64,000 nucleotides of DNA, taken from Gentiana macrophylla (lineage: Eukaryota > Streptophyta > Magnoliopsida > Gentianales > Gentianaceae). The number at the start of each line of letters is the position of its first letter. Positions within the stretch are counted from its first letter, which is position 1. Shown one piece after another: positions 11,784-23,716 of the stretch. The translations under genes were made by a program, and so were the position numbers. The DNA lies in contig CM047808.1 in assembly GCA_026214975.1 (NCBI GenBank), positions 10,318,267 to 10,382,266 on the forward strand, given 5' to 3'. The notes beneath the pieces are model-generated. The model saw nothing but the letters and a program-made list of their open reading frames with translations, made no database searches and was not told the DNA's origin.

Positions 11784-13037
11784 ATTGACCAACCAACAAT
11801 GGGAACAATGGGATCGACTCATCGATCAATCCAATGAAAGCGCGCACCAGCACCAAAGACATTTTGAACCCACACAAGCAAGAAGGTCCACAAGAACAAG
11901 GAAATCATGAACCTTTTATCAAGGAGGTGCTCATAATGTTCATGAGACTCCACTTGTCTTTGAGTGAAGTAATGATGCGGACAATCTCTCGATGAGACTA
12001 TGCCAGATTCATTAATGCCATTGTTGCAGTTAAAGAGCCTAAGACCTACAATCAAGCTATCAAGCATGATGAATAGAAGGTGACCAAGAACAAAAAACTT
12101 GAAGCTTTACAAAAGAATCACACTTGGGAGATAGTTGATTTGCTTCCAGGCAAGAAACCAATAGGGTGCAAATGGGTATACAAAATCAAACATAATCATG
12201 ATGGATCAGTAGAGAGATACAAAGCAAGATTAGTACCAAAAGGCTACACTCAGACATATGGGATTGATTATCAAGAAACCTTTTCCCCTGTTGTCAAGAT
12301 TACTACAGTCAGAACCTTACTTGCAGCAATAGAAACTAACAACTGGAATTTACATCAATCGGATGTCAACACTACTTTTCTACATGGGGATCCACATGAT
12401 AAAGTATACATGCAATTACCATCAGTTTGTGCATCAACTAAACCAAACCAAGTTTGCAAACTTACCAAATCACTATATGGTCTTAAACAAGCCACTGCAT
12501 GCGGTGGAATTGCAAGTTAATCGAATCATTGGAGGCTCAAGGATTCATTCAATCCAAACATGACCATTATTCACAAAGGGTCAGGACAATCATTCATTGC
12601 CTTTACGGTATACGTGGATGACATTATAGTTGCTAGCCCAGGTGAAGAGTTGATTTAGAAAGTTAAGGATATTTTGCATCGTGAGCTTCATAATCAAAGA
12701 TCTTGGAAAATTGATATATTTCCTAGGCATTGAAGTCGCTAGATGTTCAAAGGCATATCCATTTCACAAAGAAAATACACACTTAACCTCCTAGAAGAAT
12801 ATGAATTTTGGGAGCCAAACGCTAAGAAACCTATGGAGTCCAAGCAGACTTTACAACATGGTGATTCACCACTTTTAGAAGATAACACTGCATACAGATC
12901 TCTAGTGGCTAAATTAAATTACCTCATATTTACCGCACTGGACATTTTTGTAAAGTACAACAACTAAGTCAATTTCTGGACACTCTACTGAAAACCATAT
13001 GAAGGCATCATATAGACTGTTAAGATACTTGAAGGCA
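11784..13037 (+). pseudogene. Copia reverse transcriptase fragment, inner palindrome left arm
   Basis: Readable parts are [71 protein letters not shown] and YVDDIIV. This is the Copia reverse transcriptase from its first block through the YVDD catalytic box, then the RNase H lead-in. Frameshifts and stops interrupt it. It ends at the palindrome centre, where the same sequence turns back on the minus strand. Confidence 0.8.
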
Positions 13038-13042
13038 CCATA

Positions 13043-14300
13043 TGCCTTCAAGTATCTTAACAGTCTATATGATGCCTTCATATGGTTTTCAGTAGGAGTG
13101 TCCAGAAATTGACTTAGTTGTTGTACTGCAAGTATCTTAAGGTCTGGTCTGGTAAATGTGAGGTAATTTAATTTAGCCACTAGAGATCTGTATGCAGTGT
13201 TATCTTCTAAAAGTGGTGAATCACCATGTTGTAAAGTCTGCTTGGACTCCATAGGGTTCTTAGCAGGTTTGGCTCCCAAAAATTAATATTCTTCTAGGAG
13301 GTTAAGTGTGTATTTTCTTTGTGAAATGGATATGCCTTTTGGACATCTAGCAGCTTCAATGCCTAGGAAATATCTCAATTTTCCAAGATCTTTGATTATG
13401 AACTGCTGATGCAAAATATCCTTAACTTTCTGAATCAACTCTTCACTGGGGCTAGCAACTATAATGTCATCCACGTATACCGTAAGGCAATGAATGATTG
13501 TCCTGACCCTTTTGTGAAACTATGGTCATGTTTGGATTGAATGAATCCTTGAGCCTCCAATGATTCAGTTAACTTGCAATTCCACTGTCTGGTGGTTTGT
13601 TTAAGACCATATAGTGATTTGGTAAGTTTGCAAACTTGGTTTGGTTTAGTTGATGCACAACCTGATGGTAATTGCATGTATACTTTTTCATGTGGATCCC
13701 CATGTAGAAAAGTAGTGTTAACATCCAGTTGATGTAAATGCCAGTTGTTAGTTTCATTGTCGCAAGTAAAGGTTCGATCGTAGTAATCTTGACAATGAGG
13801 GAAAAGGTTTCTTGATAATCAATCCCATATGTCCGAGTGTAGCCTTTGGTACTAATATTGCTTTGTATCTCTCTACCGATCCATCAGATTATGTGCGATT
13901 TTGTACACCCATTTGCACCCTATTAGTTTTTTGCCTGGGAGCAAATCAACCATCTCCCAAGTGTGAGTCTTTTGTAAAGCTTCAAGTTTTTTGTTCATGG
14001 TCTCCTTCTATTCATCATGCTTGATAGCTTGATTGTAGGTCTTAGGCTCTTTAAGCTCGTATCAATGGCATTAATGAATCGGCATAGTCTCATCGAGAGA
14101 TTGTCTAGACTCATTACATCACTCAAAGACAAGTGGAGTCTCATTGAACATTATGAGCACCTCCTTGATAAAAGGTTCATGATTTCCTTGTTCTTGTGGA
14201 CCTTCTTGGTTGTGTGGGTTCGCATGCCTTATATATATACGGTGCTTGCTTTCATTGGATTGATCAAGAGTCGCCGATCCCATTGTTGGTTGGTCTACTG
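13043..14300 (-). pseudogene. Copia reverse transcriptase fragment, inner palindrome right arm
   Basis: Mirror of the left inner arm. Minus-strand frames read MDDIIVASPSEELIQKVKD, then DLGKLRYFLGIEAARCPKG and SLYGLKQTTRQW. It keeps part of the YVDD region in a different broken frame, so the two arms have decayed separately or carry independent sequence errors. Confidence 0.75.
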
Positions 14301-14316
14301 ATCAAGAAACCTCCTA

Positions 14317-15085
14317 GAAGAATATGAATTTTTGGGAGCCAAACCTGCTAAGACACCTATGGAGTCCAAGCAGACTTTACAACATGGTGATTCACCACTT
14401 TTAAGATAACACCGCATACAGATCTCTAAGTGGCTAAATGAATTTACCTCACCTTTACTGCACTGACATTCCTTTGCAAAGACAACAACTAAGTCAATTT
14501 TTGGACACTCCTACTGAAAACCATATTAAGGCATCTTATAGACTGTTAAGATACTTGAAGACCAATCCTGGCCAAGGAATCTTCTTCCCAGCAGACAATA
14601 ATCTTGTACTTAAGGGTTTTACAGATAGTGATTGGGCTGGTTGTCCTGAAATTAAAAGATCAGTATCATGTTATATGATGTTCCTAGAGATGCTCAAATC
14701 TCCTGGAAAGCAAAAAACAAACAACAATTGCTTTCAAAGCTCATCCGAGGTCGAGTACAGGGCCATGACAAATGCAGTTTCTAAAATTTAGTGGCTTATC
14801 TATATACTACAGGACTTACAAATTCAAGTTCAGTTGCCTGCTGTGTTATTTTGTGACAATGCTAGTGCAATGGACATTGTTCACAATCCTCGCCTTTCAT
14901 GAAAGAACCAAACATATTGAAATAGACTGTCATGTTGTGAGAGACAAAGTCAAATCAGACTTATCAAACTCCTTCCAAATAATACAAAGAACAAATAGCC
15001 GACATCCTCACCAAGGCCTTGGATGCACCTATTTTCTCTTATCTACTAGACAAATTGGGAGTTTCAAAGATGTTCCGCACTTCAA
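14317..15085 (+). pseudogene. Copia RNase H region, right arm
   Basis: Frames read SQFLDTPTENHIKASYRLLRYLK, TDSDWAGCPEIKRS, SSSEVEYRAMT and HERTKHIEIDCH. This is the RNase H domain and the C-terminal tail of a Copia polyprotein, mirrored by 9,300-10,059. It continues directly from the end of the inner palindrome. Confidence 0.8.
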
Positions 15086-15145
15086 GTAGCTTATGGAATG
15101 GTGAGTTCAAGTCGCTCATGTACCACCACCACACTTGAAGAGGGG

Positions 15146-15510
15146 TGTTACAAAGATAAAAGTCGATGGGAATGCCGAGTGCACTCTCACGATCATATGA
15201 AGATATCAAAGCTTTTTTTCGACAAAGATGAACACCAAAGAAATTTGGCCGACAAGAGACACCAAAGAAATTTCATTGATTAGTTTAGTTAGTTTAATAT
15301 AAAAACGGTTATTTTATTGTAATATGTTATAACCGCTTGTAATCGAATTTAATCGTTCATGAGGTGTATGATGTAATAAATACCCCATGATCACCACATT
15401 GAAATCAACTTGTAACTTTTACTTGATCAATAATAATTCCGTATTTTATCTTGTTTGTTTGTAATTCTACAAACTTCATCACCCTATGGGTTGAAAAGTC
15501 AAATGACATT
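15146..15510 (+). mobile_element. Copia 3' LTR, right arm
   Basis: Begins TGTTACA after the polypurine tract gaagagggg at 15,137-15,145. The sequence down to about 15,500 mirrors 8,870-9,232. No 5' LTR of this element is in the window. Confidence 0.6.
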
Positions 15511-15789
15511 TAATGCAATGAGGGAGACGCTACTGAGCCTGGAGACGAAATTAAGGTGAATTTCCGGAAAATAAGACGGAACCGACTATTGGTATAAAAA
15601 GCCACTTAGTCAAATTTTAAACACACATTTTTTGCATCAGGATTTTATTTTTTTCTCCACAGCAGTTTTTATTTTTCCTTAGGTTACATCTATTATTTTT
15701 CCCTTCCAAATTCTGCAAGAACAACAATAAATTATGTTTTTTATTTTGCGATTGATACACAACAAAGTGACGATTCGAGTCCAGATTGT

Positions 15790-17210
15790 AACAGTTTCTT
15801 TTGGTAATTTTATTTCAACCTTTTTAACATGTCTATTGTTGATTTCTTCATGAATTCTTATGCTTTTATTTATATTATTATGAATAGCTAATTTTATTAT
15901 AGCTAGATTATGTGATTGAACTACGAAATTGATGCCTAAACGATGATCTAGGGATGAGTAGAGCTTAAAAATTAAATCTTTTAAATTGTTGTGTCCTAAA
16001 ATTTGATCTTAATGCTTGAATTAATTTGATAAACTGAATCACTAAGGACGAGCTTAAACCGACCAACCAACCAATGGTTTCTAATGAATATATTTTGGGT
16101 GCAATCCCCTAAACTGGTCCATATGCGCTAATACCACAACCTAGTTACCCTATTTTCGGTTCAACAGTCCCCTCTATGGGATTTAATTGACCTAATATGA
16201 TTAAGAACTATGAGATGCTCGTCATCCACCGAGTTCACGGCTTAGCTAGAATAACTTTTCCAAGGAACAGGCTGCGAATAAATCGACTAGTTCGTGCATG
16301 GCAATCCTAAAACTCTAGTTTGCACACTCTCTCGCAAAGTACATTTATAAATGTTATGTGTTGAATCAAAAGGTGTTAAGAGTGTTCCTGACCATAATTT
16401 AGCTATTCCTTTTATCCTACTTTTAAAGTTAGTATTTTATCTTTTTCTAGTTATAATTACCTTGAACAATATTTGTGAGCCTGAACTAAATACGAAAGTG
16501 GTTGTGATACTTGACCAATTCCTCGTGAGATACGACATTGCTCGCCGTTGTAGTATAACCGACCCGGTACTCTGACGGTTAAAGTTGGTTTGCTATAATT
16601 TGGCCATCAAGTAGCACAAATTCAATTGCTTGGCCAAAACTTGACTCATTATTGATTGACAAGATTTTGTGCAAAAGAGGTTGCACCAGTTTTGTCCCAC
16701 TGAACAGCAGACACACCCAATAGCTTCAAACCTAACTCTTAAAGCAATTGTTCAGCTGATACGGTAATCAATCTTAGATCATTGATTATGACATTATGCA
16801 AATCAACTTTATGACATTTTTGATATCGAATTACCTTCGAAATAGGGCTTAAATGGCATTAATTATATCGATATAAATCACATGTAAAAGAGTTTAATTT
16901 GATTATTAGTTACGTGTGAGTTTTTATCCCAACTTTATCGTATTTATATCGTGAATCCATATAGAATCATGTTATTGCAATTTTATGATTTTATGTAGGA
17001 AATTGTGGATTAAATATTCGAAATGGGCAGAATTGGGACAAAGGCAAGCAGATAAGCCCAAGATTGGTCCGTAAAGATATCCAGAACAAAGTCTTTGGAC
17101 CAGCCGAGTGTTGACCATGTCGCTTTCCCTAGGGCACCTCGTAAAGCGCACCGCCCAAAATATAAAAAGGGCGCTTTAGTCCACTTGAGTCTCAGGCGCC
17201 TAATTATGTA
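15790..17210 (+). mobile_element. Gypsy-type LTR fragment, right arm
   Basis: Mirror of 7,180-8,600. It contains the gatacttgaccaattcctc...gacccggta stretch related to the LTR of the gypsy-type element at 42,697. No coding capacity. Confidence 0.45.
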
Positions 17211-17219
17211 TAATTAGGA

Positions 17220-17990
17220 TTTTTTTTAGGAGAAAAACCATTCCATTAATTAATATCCGCCGAACAAGCTAAAATTACATTCAAAGGGGGAGAGGAGCCC
17301 CAAGAAACACTTCCTACTAACTCCAACCCTTTTTTAGCCAACAGATGTGCCGGAAAATTTCAGTTGCGCTTAAAAAAGGAGAAACTGAAATAAGAGAAAC
17401 ATGCTAAAAAGCTACGACAATCTTCGACAATATTTCCCAAGTCCGATAAATCTTGCATCTCTCGCATTCATCTTCCGGCACACAAGAAGAGACGCTTTGG
17501 TACAATGATCACTTTGAAGAAGCCCTATTGAATAGACAGTAAAAATCGCATGATACACCGTTAAAGCTTCTCCTACTCCAACATCATAGTGTCCTTCCAA
17601 CTTTCTTGAGAAGGATTGATAATAATGTCATTCCTATCACGAACTAATCCTCCAATTGATGTTGAACTTCCACTAAAAGCCGCGTCGATGTTGAATTTAA
17701 CCACGTCATCACAAAGGGGAGCCCATACATACACCGGGTGGGGCTTCTCCGATTGGTAGAGTATATTTTTGTAACAACAACGAAATTCTCTATTGCCTCC
17801 GATTCATTTCAAATGGATGATACTAGCAAAGATCATCGGTGTGCTCACCTTCAAAGATAATAGAGCATCTATTAATTTTTCCAGATACGCCATAAAACGT
17901 TGATAATGAAAGACACATGGAGCTCGCTTTCCTTTTTTCGCAAGACGCCAAAAATCTCGCCATTGAAACAACTCGAGTTGCAACCAAAAA
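17220..17990 (-). pseudogene. 5'-truncated LINE fragment, right arm
   Basis: Mirror copy of the RVT_3-bearing LINE end at 6,406-7,167, with its poly(A) seen as a T-run at about 17,220. Extra indels break the frame further; a stretch reading MEGHYDVGVGEALTVYHAI remains. Confidence 0.7.
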
Positions 17991-18541
17991 TCCCCATCGA
18001 GTACTTCACTTTTGTATGCTTTTACAATTGGTGAATCATCATAAAGGAAGTGACTAGGAGAATCGCCTTGTTTTTTCTAGGTAATATTGTTGATCGTTTT
18101 TCTACATTTTATGAATTTGTCATTGGTTTGTAAATCCAAGTATCTTTGGGCTAATTTATTTGTATATTGAATCGTACTCATGTTAATATGAACCGTATCA
18201 TAGTTAATTTTATATTGAATCATACATGGAGATGCCCGTATTCGGGGGAAAACTTCGCCTTGGTTGGTTTCCCAACGGTCTAAATCAGAAAACGTCGAAT
18301 TGATTTATTTTCCCGATCCGAATCTGTCTCCGGTTACTTTATTTTCCGGTGTTAATTTACGATGTCTAGAACTTGATATCTTCTTTGCATGTTACAATCG
18401 TAAATTTTTCTTGAAGGAACTTAGGTTGAAGAGAGGGGGCCTAGTGTGCCCTTACTCATATGATGCATCCGCCTCGTAATCGTGAATGATAAGTGGTTGA
18501 TTTGTTAATATATTAAGGATACAATAAATAAATAAAAAGTA

Positions 18542-18805
18542 CTACATCCGTCCCAAAATGTAAATCCGTTTATGACTTTTCACACATATTAATAAAGTGG
18601 TTAAATGTAATTAATTATAGTGGTAAAAGTCTAGAATACTCTTTGACTCTCATTAATGTAATTGTTGTAGAATAAGTTGATGTATAATAAATTAGGGGTA
18701 AAAAGAAGAAAAATGTAATAAATGCACAATTGGTATTCTAAATGAACTTGTATTATGGGACAAATTCAAAAGGTTTAACGCACTTACATTTTGGGACAGA
18801 TGTAG
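18542..18805. mobile_element. Stowaway-type MITE, right arm, copy 2
   Basis: Starts ctacatccgtccc and ends gggacagatgtag, flanked by TA. Mirror of 5,587-5,851. Confidence 0.85.
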
Positions 18806-19118
18806 TAATAAATTCTGCATTTGAAATGTAATGACTTATATTTTTAAACAAAACTAAATAAATAGAGTGATTTATATTTTAAGACGGAACGAGTAAAATC
18901 TTTGAAATTACCGTCATGAATAGGTCAATGATGCATCTGGGTGAGAGAGGATCTATGTTTTGCGAGGAAACTGACAGACACAAAGGTGTCAAAGGCATTA
19001 AATAATTTTTGGGTAAATGCATTAAACAGTCAATGTGTCGAAAAAGCACAATTTCTTTTTTTGAACAACGAAAAAGCTTAATTTGAAGATTCATAATTTT
19101 TTGTTTTATATATATATA

Positions 19119-19390
19119 CTACCTCCGTCCTGAAATATAAAGCATCCTAAAATTTTCATGCAGATTAAGGAAGTAGCTGAATGCTATATTTTTAAAAGTT
19201 AATGTCTAAAATACTCATTAACTATAATTAATATAATAGTTATTAAGTAATGAAAAGTGATTAGATTCATAATAAATTAGAGGTAAGATAGAGAAATAAA
19301 CGATATGTGTTGCATTGGTAATGTGGAATGACCTATATTGTGGGACAAATCTAAGAGTGTATGATGATTTATATATCTGAACGGAGGTAG
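19119..19390. mobile_element. Stowaway-type MITE, right arm, copy 1
   Basis: Starts ctacctccgtcc and ends aacggaggtag, flanked by TA. Mirror of 5,001-5,271. It lies about 200 bp upstream of the right-arm peptide gene. Confidence 0.85.
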
Positions 19391-19507
19391 TATACACTAA
19401 TTAATAAATCCCTTAACTATTTCAAGATGGAATTTCTTGTTGACTATTTCCAGCCGATCGAGGAAATATTTGAAGATTCATACGGTGTATACACATATTG
19501 TTGTTAG

Positions 19508-19525
19508 TATTTATACACATGCATG
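19508..19525 (+). promoter_or_regulatory. Candidate TATA box and RY motif of the peptide gene
   Basis: tatttatac lies about 85 bases before the ATG at 19,596 and is followed at once by catgcatg, the RY element known from seed-specific promoters. The same sequence is present in the left arm (mirror position near 4,867-4,884). That this drives the gene is inferred from position only. Confidence 0.35.
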
Positions 19526-19595
19526 TCCCTAGAAAGACCATAGAATTAATTGAGCATTTGTAATAAGCTTAATCAGTTTAATTAACCATCAAACG

Positions 19596-20465
19596 ATGAC
19601 AAATCTTTCTCAAGGAGTTGTATTCATCATCTTGCTAATTGTTTGGACAAGTGTGCCAAATTATAATTTTGCTAGCTTATCTTTGGGTCCCTTGACCTGC
19701 TTTCGAGGTGAGTATCAATTACAAATGCATTTGAGTCTACTCGTGTTGATACTATATAGGATTTAAGCTCGATTCAATAAAAAAAACTTGAGGCTCAAAA
19801 CTTGATCTTGTCATTAAAAGGAAAGATCAAACTCGACTCATTTAATAATCGGCCCAATTTTTCAGTTTGTTTTTCTTCTTCAAAATTCATTCATTTTTTA
19901 TTTAAATGTCAATATCGAGCTCTACTCATTTATTCAAAAATACTGGCTACTCCTTACGTTCTTATTTAATTGTCGTAGTTGTTAAAAATAAAAATTCCTT
20001 TTTATTTGTCTTAGTTACATTTTTTTTTTTTTTTTTTTTGAAAATGTCTTAGTTACATTTCCAATTTATTATATTTTTTTACATCTACCCTTAAAGGAAG
20101 GGAGATTGAGAACAACACTGCATTAACCATGTATATTCAAGGGGTGTTATTGTCATTTTGATGTTAAGTCAAAGTATTAACCACTCTCCTTAATATATGT
20201 GTGCTAAATATGAACGGAGAGTGTAATATTTTATCAATATAATTATTTTAATTTGAAGCTTCATATCGGCTCAGTTAATTATTTAGCTCAATTCGAGATC
20301 AAACTCGGAAAACTTGAATCGTATCAAACTCCTTTTGAAAATTCATCTCCATGGTTTGAAAAAAGAGGGTTACTAATTCACATATACTCCCTCCGTTTCT
20401 AATTATATGTCACGCTTGAGAATAACAACACAGAAAATGAGTAGTCCAAAAAAACTTGGAAAGTG

Positions 20466-20500
<35 letters not shown>

Positions 20501-20887
20501 ATGGCCGCCCACCTATAAGCGGTCATAAGCGACAGCGACGACGTAATCTCACCATCAGGCGTAGGCCCAACGACATGTTTTACTTTTAAAAATCGTGTAG
20601 ACTAAATCTCAATCAACCCAATATAATGTGTTGACAAAAAAATTATTTATGAAATGATTTGTATAATATGTGATACTTAAAAAAAAAAAAAATTAAAGGT
20701 CACAATGTCACAATAGAACACATATAATTCAATTGGAAAGTAGAAAGATATATAAAAGATGTGCGTTACAAGTGGAAAAAAAAATAGATTTATGGTTTGT
20801 TTTAATTTTTTATTATATATCTATCCAACCGACAAAAGACCCGTTCAACCGATCTGTCTTAGGCCTCCTTTGCATATATAGGTTGGC

Positions 20888-20971
<84 letters not shown>

Positions 20972-21238
20972 ATACGTACATCAGTTATGCAGTAATTTAT
21001 CTATCTTAACATAGTTGTGGTGCATGGTAGTTACGGTTTAAAATCCACAGTTACCAAATTAAGTAGAAAATGTTATAATTAAACATTACTGACTATGAAT
21101 TATACTCTGACAGTTGAAGCAATGCCGTGCAGTGGAGAGGCTTGTCCTAAGGGAGTAGATACATGTGGAGATGGATGCACTTGCAATCTGACTATGGATG
21201 AAGATGGTAATCTTGGTTCCAGTTGCGATCCAGAATAA
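19596..21238 (+). CDS. Secreted cysteine-rich (knottin-like) peptide precursor, right-arm copy
   Basis: Exon 1 is 19,596-19,707 (37 codons plus one base, donor gag|GTGAGT) and exon 2 is 21,114-21,238 (acceptor CTGACAG|tt, stop TAA). The join is in phase. The 78-residue product has an N-terminal signal peptide of about 26 residues, a short linker with C35, and a C-terminal six-cysteine domain (C43, C48, C55, C59, C61, C75) containing the CGDGCTC core. Cysteine spacing suggests an inhibitor-cystine-knot fold; the long 13-residue last loop differs from squash inhibitors. The start was chosen because the signal peptide begins there. Both exons match the left-arm copy at every base. The function is unknown; a defence or protease-inhibitor role is a family-level guess. 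Confidence 0.65.
20888..20967. repeat. (TA)n microsatellite in the peptide-gene intron, right arm
   Basis: TA run with a single G interruption, longer than the left-arm counterpart. Confidence 0.95.
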
Positions 21239-21243
21239 TAGAG

Positions 21244-21244
<1 letters not shown>

Positions 21245-21293
<49 letters not shown>
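21245..21293. repeat. (TA)n microsatellite, right arm, 3' of the peptide gene
   Basis: TA run immediately after the stop of the peptide gene. It is followed at about 21,299-21,320 by a second copy of gatggtaatcttggttccag from exon 2, which the left arm lacks. Confidence 0.95.
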
Positions 21294-21295
<2 letters not shown>

Positions 21296-21840
21296 CCAGA
21301 TGGTAATCTTGGTTCCAGTTAGGCTCGGCTCGCTCACTCGCCTCCCTAAAATTTGATCACCTTCTTCTTCTTCTGCATTAACTGTTATCCTCCTCTTCTT
21401 CTGCATTAACTGTTCCTCCATCTCTTTGTCTTTCTCATAGAGAGAGGATTAATCTTCAATATTCCGTAGAATATATGTCTCAATACTACTGTATGTTCTA
21501 GTTGTCCTTTACTCTTTGCCTTTTGAATTCTAGCTAGCTACTATGCAAGCTAGTTGCTGTCATATTTACATTGTGTTTCTTTTTATCTTTTCATGTATTT
21601 CACAAGTTTGCGTTGTTCGATATATCATGTGGAATTAAATTAATAAGCAGAAGGTTTGATTGTGGTTCTATACCTTGCATTTTACTGTTCTCTGTTAGAT
21701 ATTTATTCATATATTAAATAATTTGTTATTGTTTACATTCGGTTTGGCGTAATAAAACGGGGTCGTTGTGAAAGCCGAATTCATGCATCTGTGAAGTGAT
21801 GCCGAAAGGAAATGATTTTTAATTCCCTGATCATTTATAT

Positions 21841-22320
21841 CACTACTAAAAAAAACTACCTTTTGCCGCAAAGGAAAAGTGCCACTAAAACCTAAAAAAA
21901 TATCACTATAGACCTATTGCCACGTCTAAAGCTTTTATGTCACCCATGACAAGCAACTATATGGCAAAAACCTTTTGCAAACTTGTTGCCACACCGCGGC
22001 AATAACTTAAAACCTATTGCCACGGTAAGAAATGCCACATATATAGAAAAAATATATATTAAATGAAGAAAAGAAAATTATTTATTTCTTGCCACGCTTT
22101 TATTCGTTGCCACAAAAAAAACAATTAATTTAGCAAAAAAAAAGAGCAAAAAATAGTTTATGCGCCCCTGCCCCTGCCCCCACCTCGGCTCAGCCTTTGC
22201 CCTACCCACCCCTACCCCTACCCCTACCCCTACCCGGCCCTACTCAATCTCCCACCCACACTCCCACACGTACCCCCGCTTCATATTCCCACTAAGCCCG
22301 ACCTTTATCAGCATTTTAAG
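21841..22320 (+). mobile_element. CACTA-type element end, right arm
   Basis: Begins cactactaaaaaaaac at 21,841, the typical CACTA terminal motif, followed by subterminal motifs (gccac, attgccac, gcaaaa) and a CCCCTA minisatellite at about 22,200-22,240. Single copy here versus two in the left arm. No transposase is seen. Confidence 0.6.
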
Positions 22321-22912
22321 TAACCAAATGTCTTTTTTCATAACCACGTATTTGCCAATATTCACATAACCAAAATTAAAACAAAAAAAAAAAAAAAAAA
22401 AAAAAAAATCAATGGTGGAACTTCATTGCAACTCTATTTAAACAGGTGAACTTATGTAAGTTGTATCATCAGGTGAACTTGATTGCAACTCTTCTGACGA
22501 TGCTGGATCTCGTCTAATTAATAATACGGGTCTATTATCCTTGTGACAATGATCTTTAATCCAAAGAACCTAAATCGTGTTAGAGGGGGGTGTTTTTTGG
22601 ATGTCTTTTTAGACTAAGCTCGTGAGTTATTTCTCTCAAGTTGCCTACGTATCCAATGACTATCTTGGAATCAAGTCTCCGTAGTTCCTTAGGGTTGTTT
22701 ATATAGGAGACGATTTATCCATTTCCTTGTCCTGCAAGGATTTACATTATATTATTATTAATATTATTTCCCTAAGAATATGCACACATAGACCCCTATG
22801 ATTTAGGGATAATTATTATAGATATATTTAAATGTCAGGATTAAAGTCTTAATGACCCATGATTTTTTCCATATTTATCTTTAATTATCTAGCACGTGGA
22901 ATAACAACCGGG

Positions 22913-23716
22913 CCACGACCCCCCTTTTTAGAGTTCATTATTATAGTGAATTGTTGTTTACATAATTAAACCACTATCCAGAGTTTAACCTTGATAGTGT
23001 CATCAGACATTTTGACAAGAAACACACAACCTTGTATAATGAGACCTACACAAGTCTTTCAGTGAACATACTTCAGCATGTGTATGATTATCACATGAAT
23101 TATACCACTGACTGCAAAATAACATTGATCAATGGGCCTACGACACAATATGCTAGAGGACAAGACACGTCCCCGCACCTACTATCTCCTAGTCTCAAAC
23201 ATTAACGCCCCGATCCCGGACACTGAGTCCATATCCGGGAAAGAAACGTTCGGCACATATAATATTAAATAATCAATATTATATGTAAGCCTCTGCTACG
23301 ACGTCGTATCGAGTTTAGCATTAATAGAAGCTAAAAGACTCGGGTAATTTTTTTTTTTTGAAACAACGAGAATGGAAATACAACATCTAAAGATAGAAAG
23401 ATAACTAAAACAACCACAGCCATCTTACAATCGTACGATGTTTAAAAGAAAAACAACAACATTATTTACAAGAGTTTCCAAAGAAAAGTACAATAAGTCT
23501 TACAGAAGTAAAACAACATAGTCTTGTACAGCTCAAAGAAAGATAATAAAAGTATCAACACAACGTCCTCAAAGATCGTCCTCGAAATCTTCATCGATTT
23601 CTTGATCCACCTGTTCATCTTCTCATTCCCCAAACACACAAAACAAATACGTATTCAAGGTAAGTACTTAGTAAAAAACAGAAGCTATTGTATTAAACAA
23701 GTATACAAAGTATTCA
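22913..23716. other. Unclassified repeat debris
   Basis: No coding region. Around 23,200 the sequence taacgccccgatcccggacac resembles the start of some gypsy-type LTRs, but no partner LTR or target duplication is visible. A T-run lies at about 23,350. Confidence 0.35.

Larger units (their letters stand above)
11784..14300. repeat. Nearly spacerless palindrome of Copia sequence
   Basis: Arms 11,784-13,037 and 13,043-14,300 are reverse complements with a 5-base centre at 13,038-13,042; the centre reads gaaggca-ccata-tgccttc. Paired positions sum to about 26,080, so this is a different axis from the large inverted repeat. Arms differ by scattered substitutions and indels. Confidence 0.9.
673..22912. 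repeat. Large inverted repeat (about 9.4 kb and 8.6 kb arms)
   Basis: The left arm 673-10,059 reappears as reverse complement at 14,317-22,912. Paired positions sum to about 24,390 over most of the arms and to about 23,584 beyond the tandem duplication at 1,268-2,881. The outer ends are the sequence around cccggttgttattccacgtg (left) and its mirror at 22,890-22,912. The inner ends are both at gaagaatatg in the Copia RNase H region. The arms share long identical blocks, including both exons of the peptide gene, broken by small indels, substitutions and different (TA)n lengths. It may be a real segmental inverted duplication or an assembly join of two haplotypes. Confidence 0.9.
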
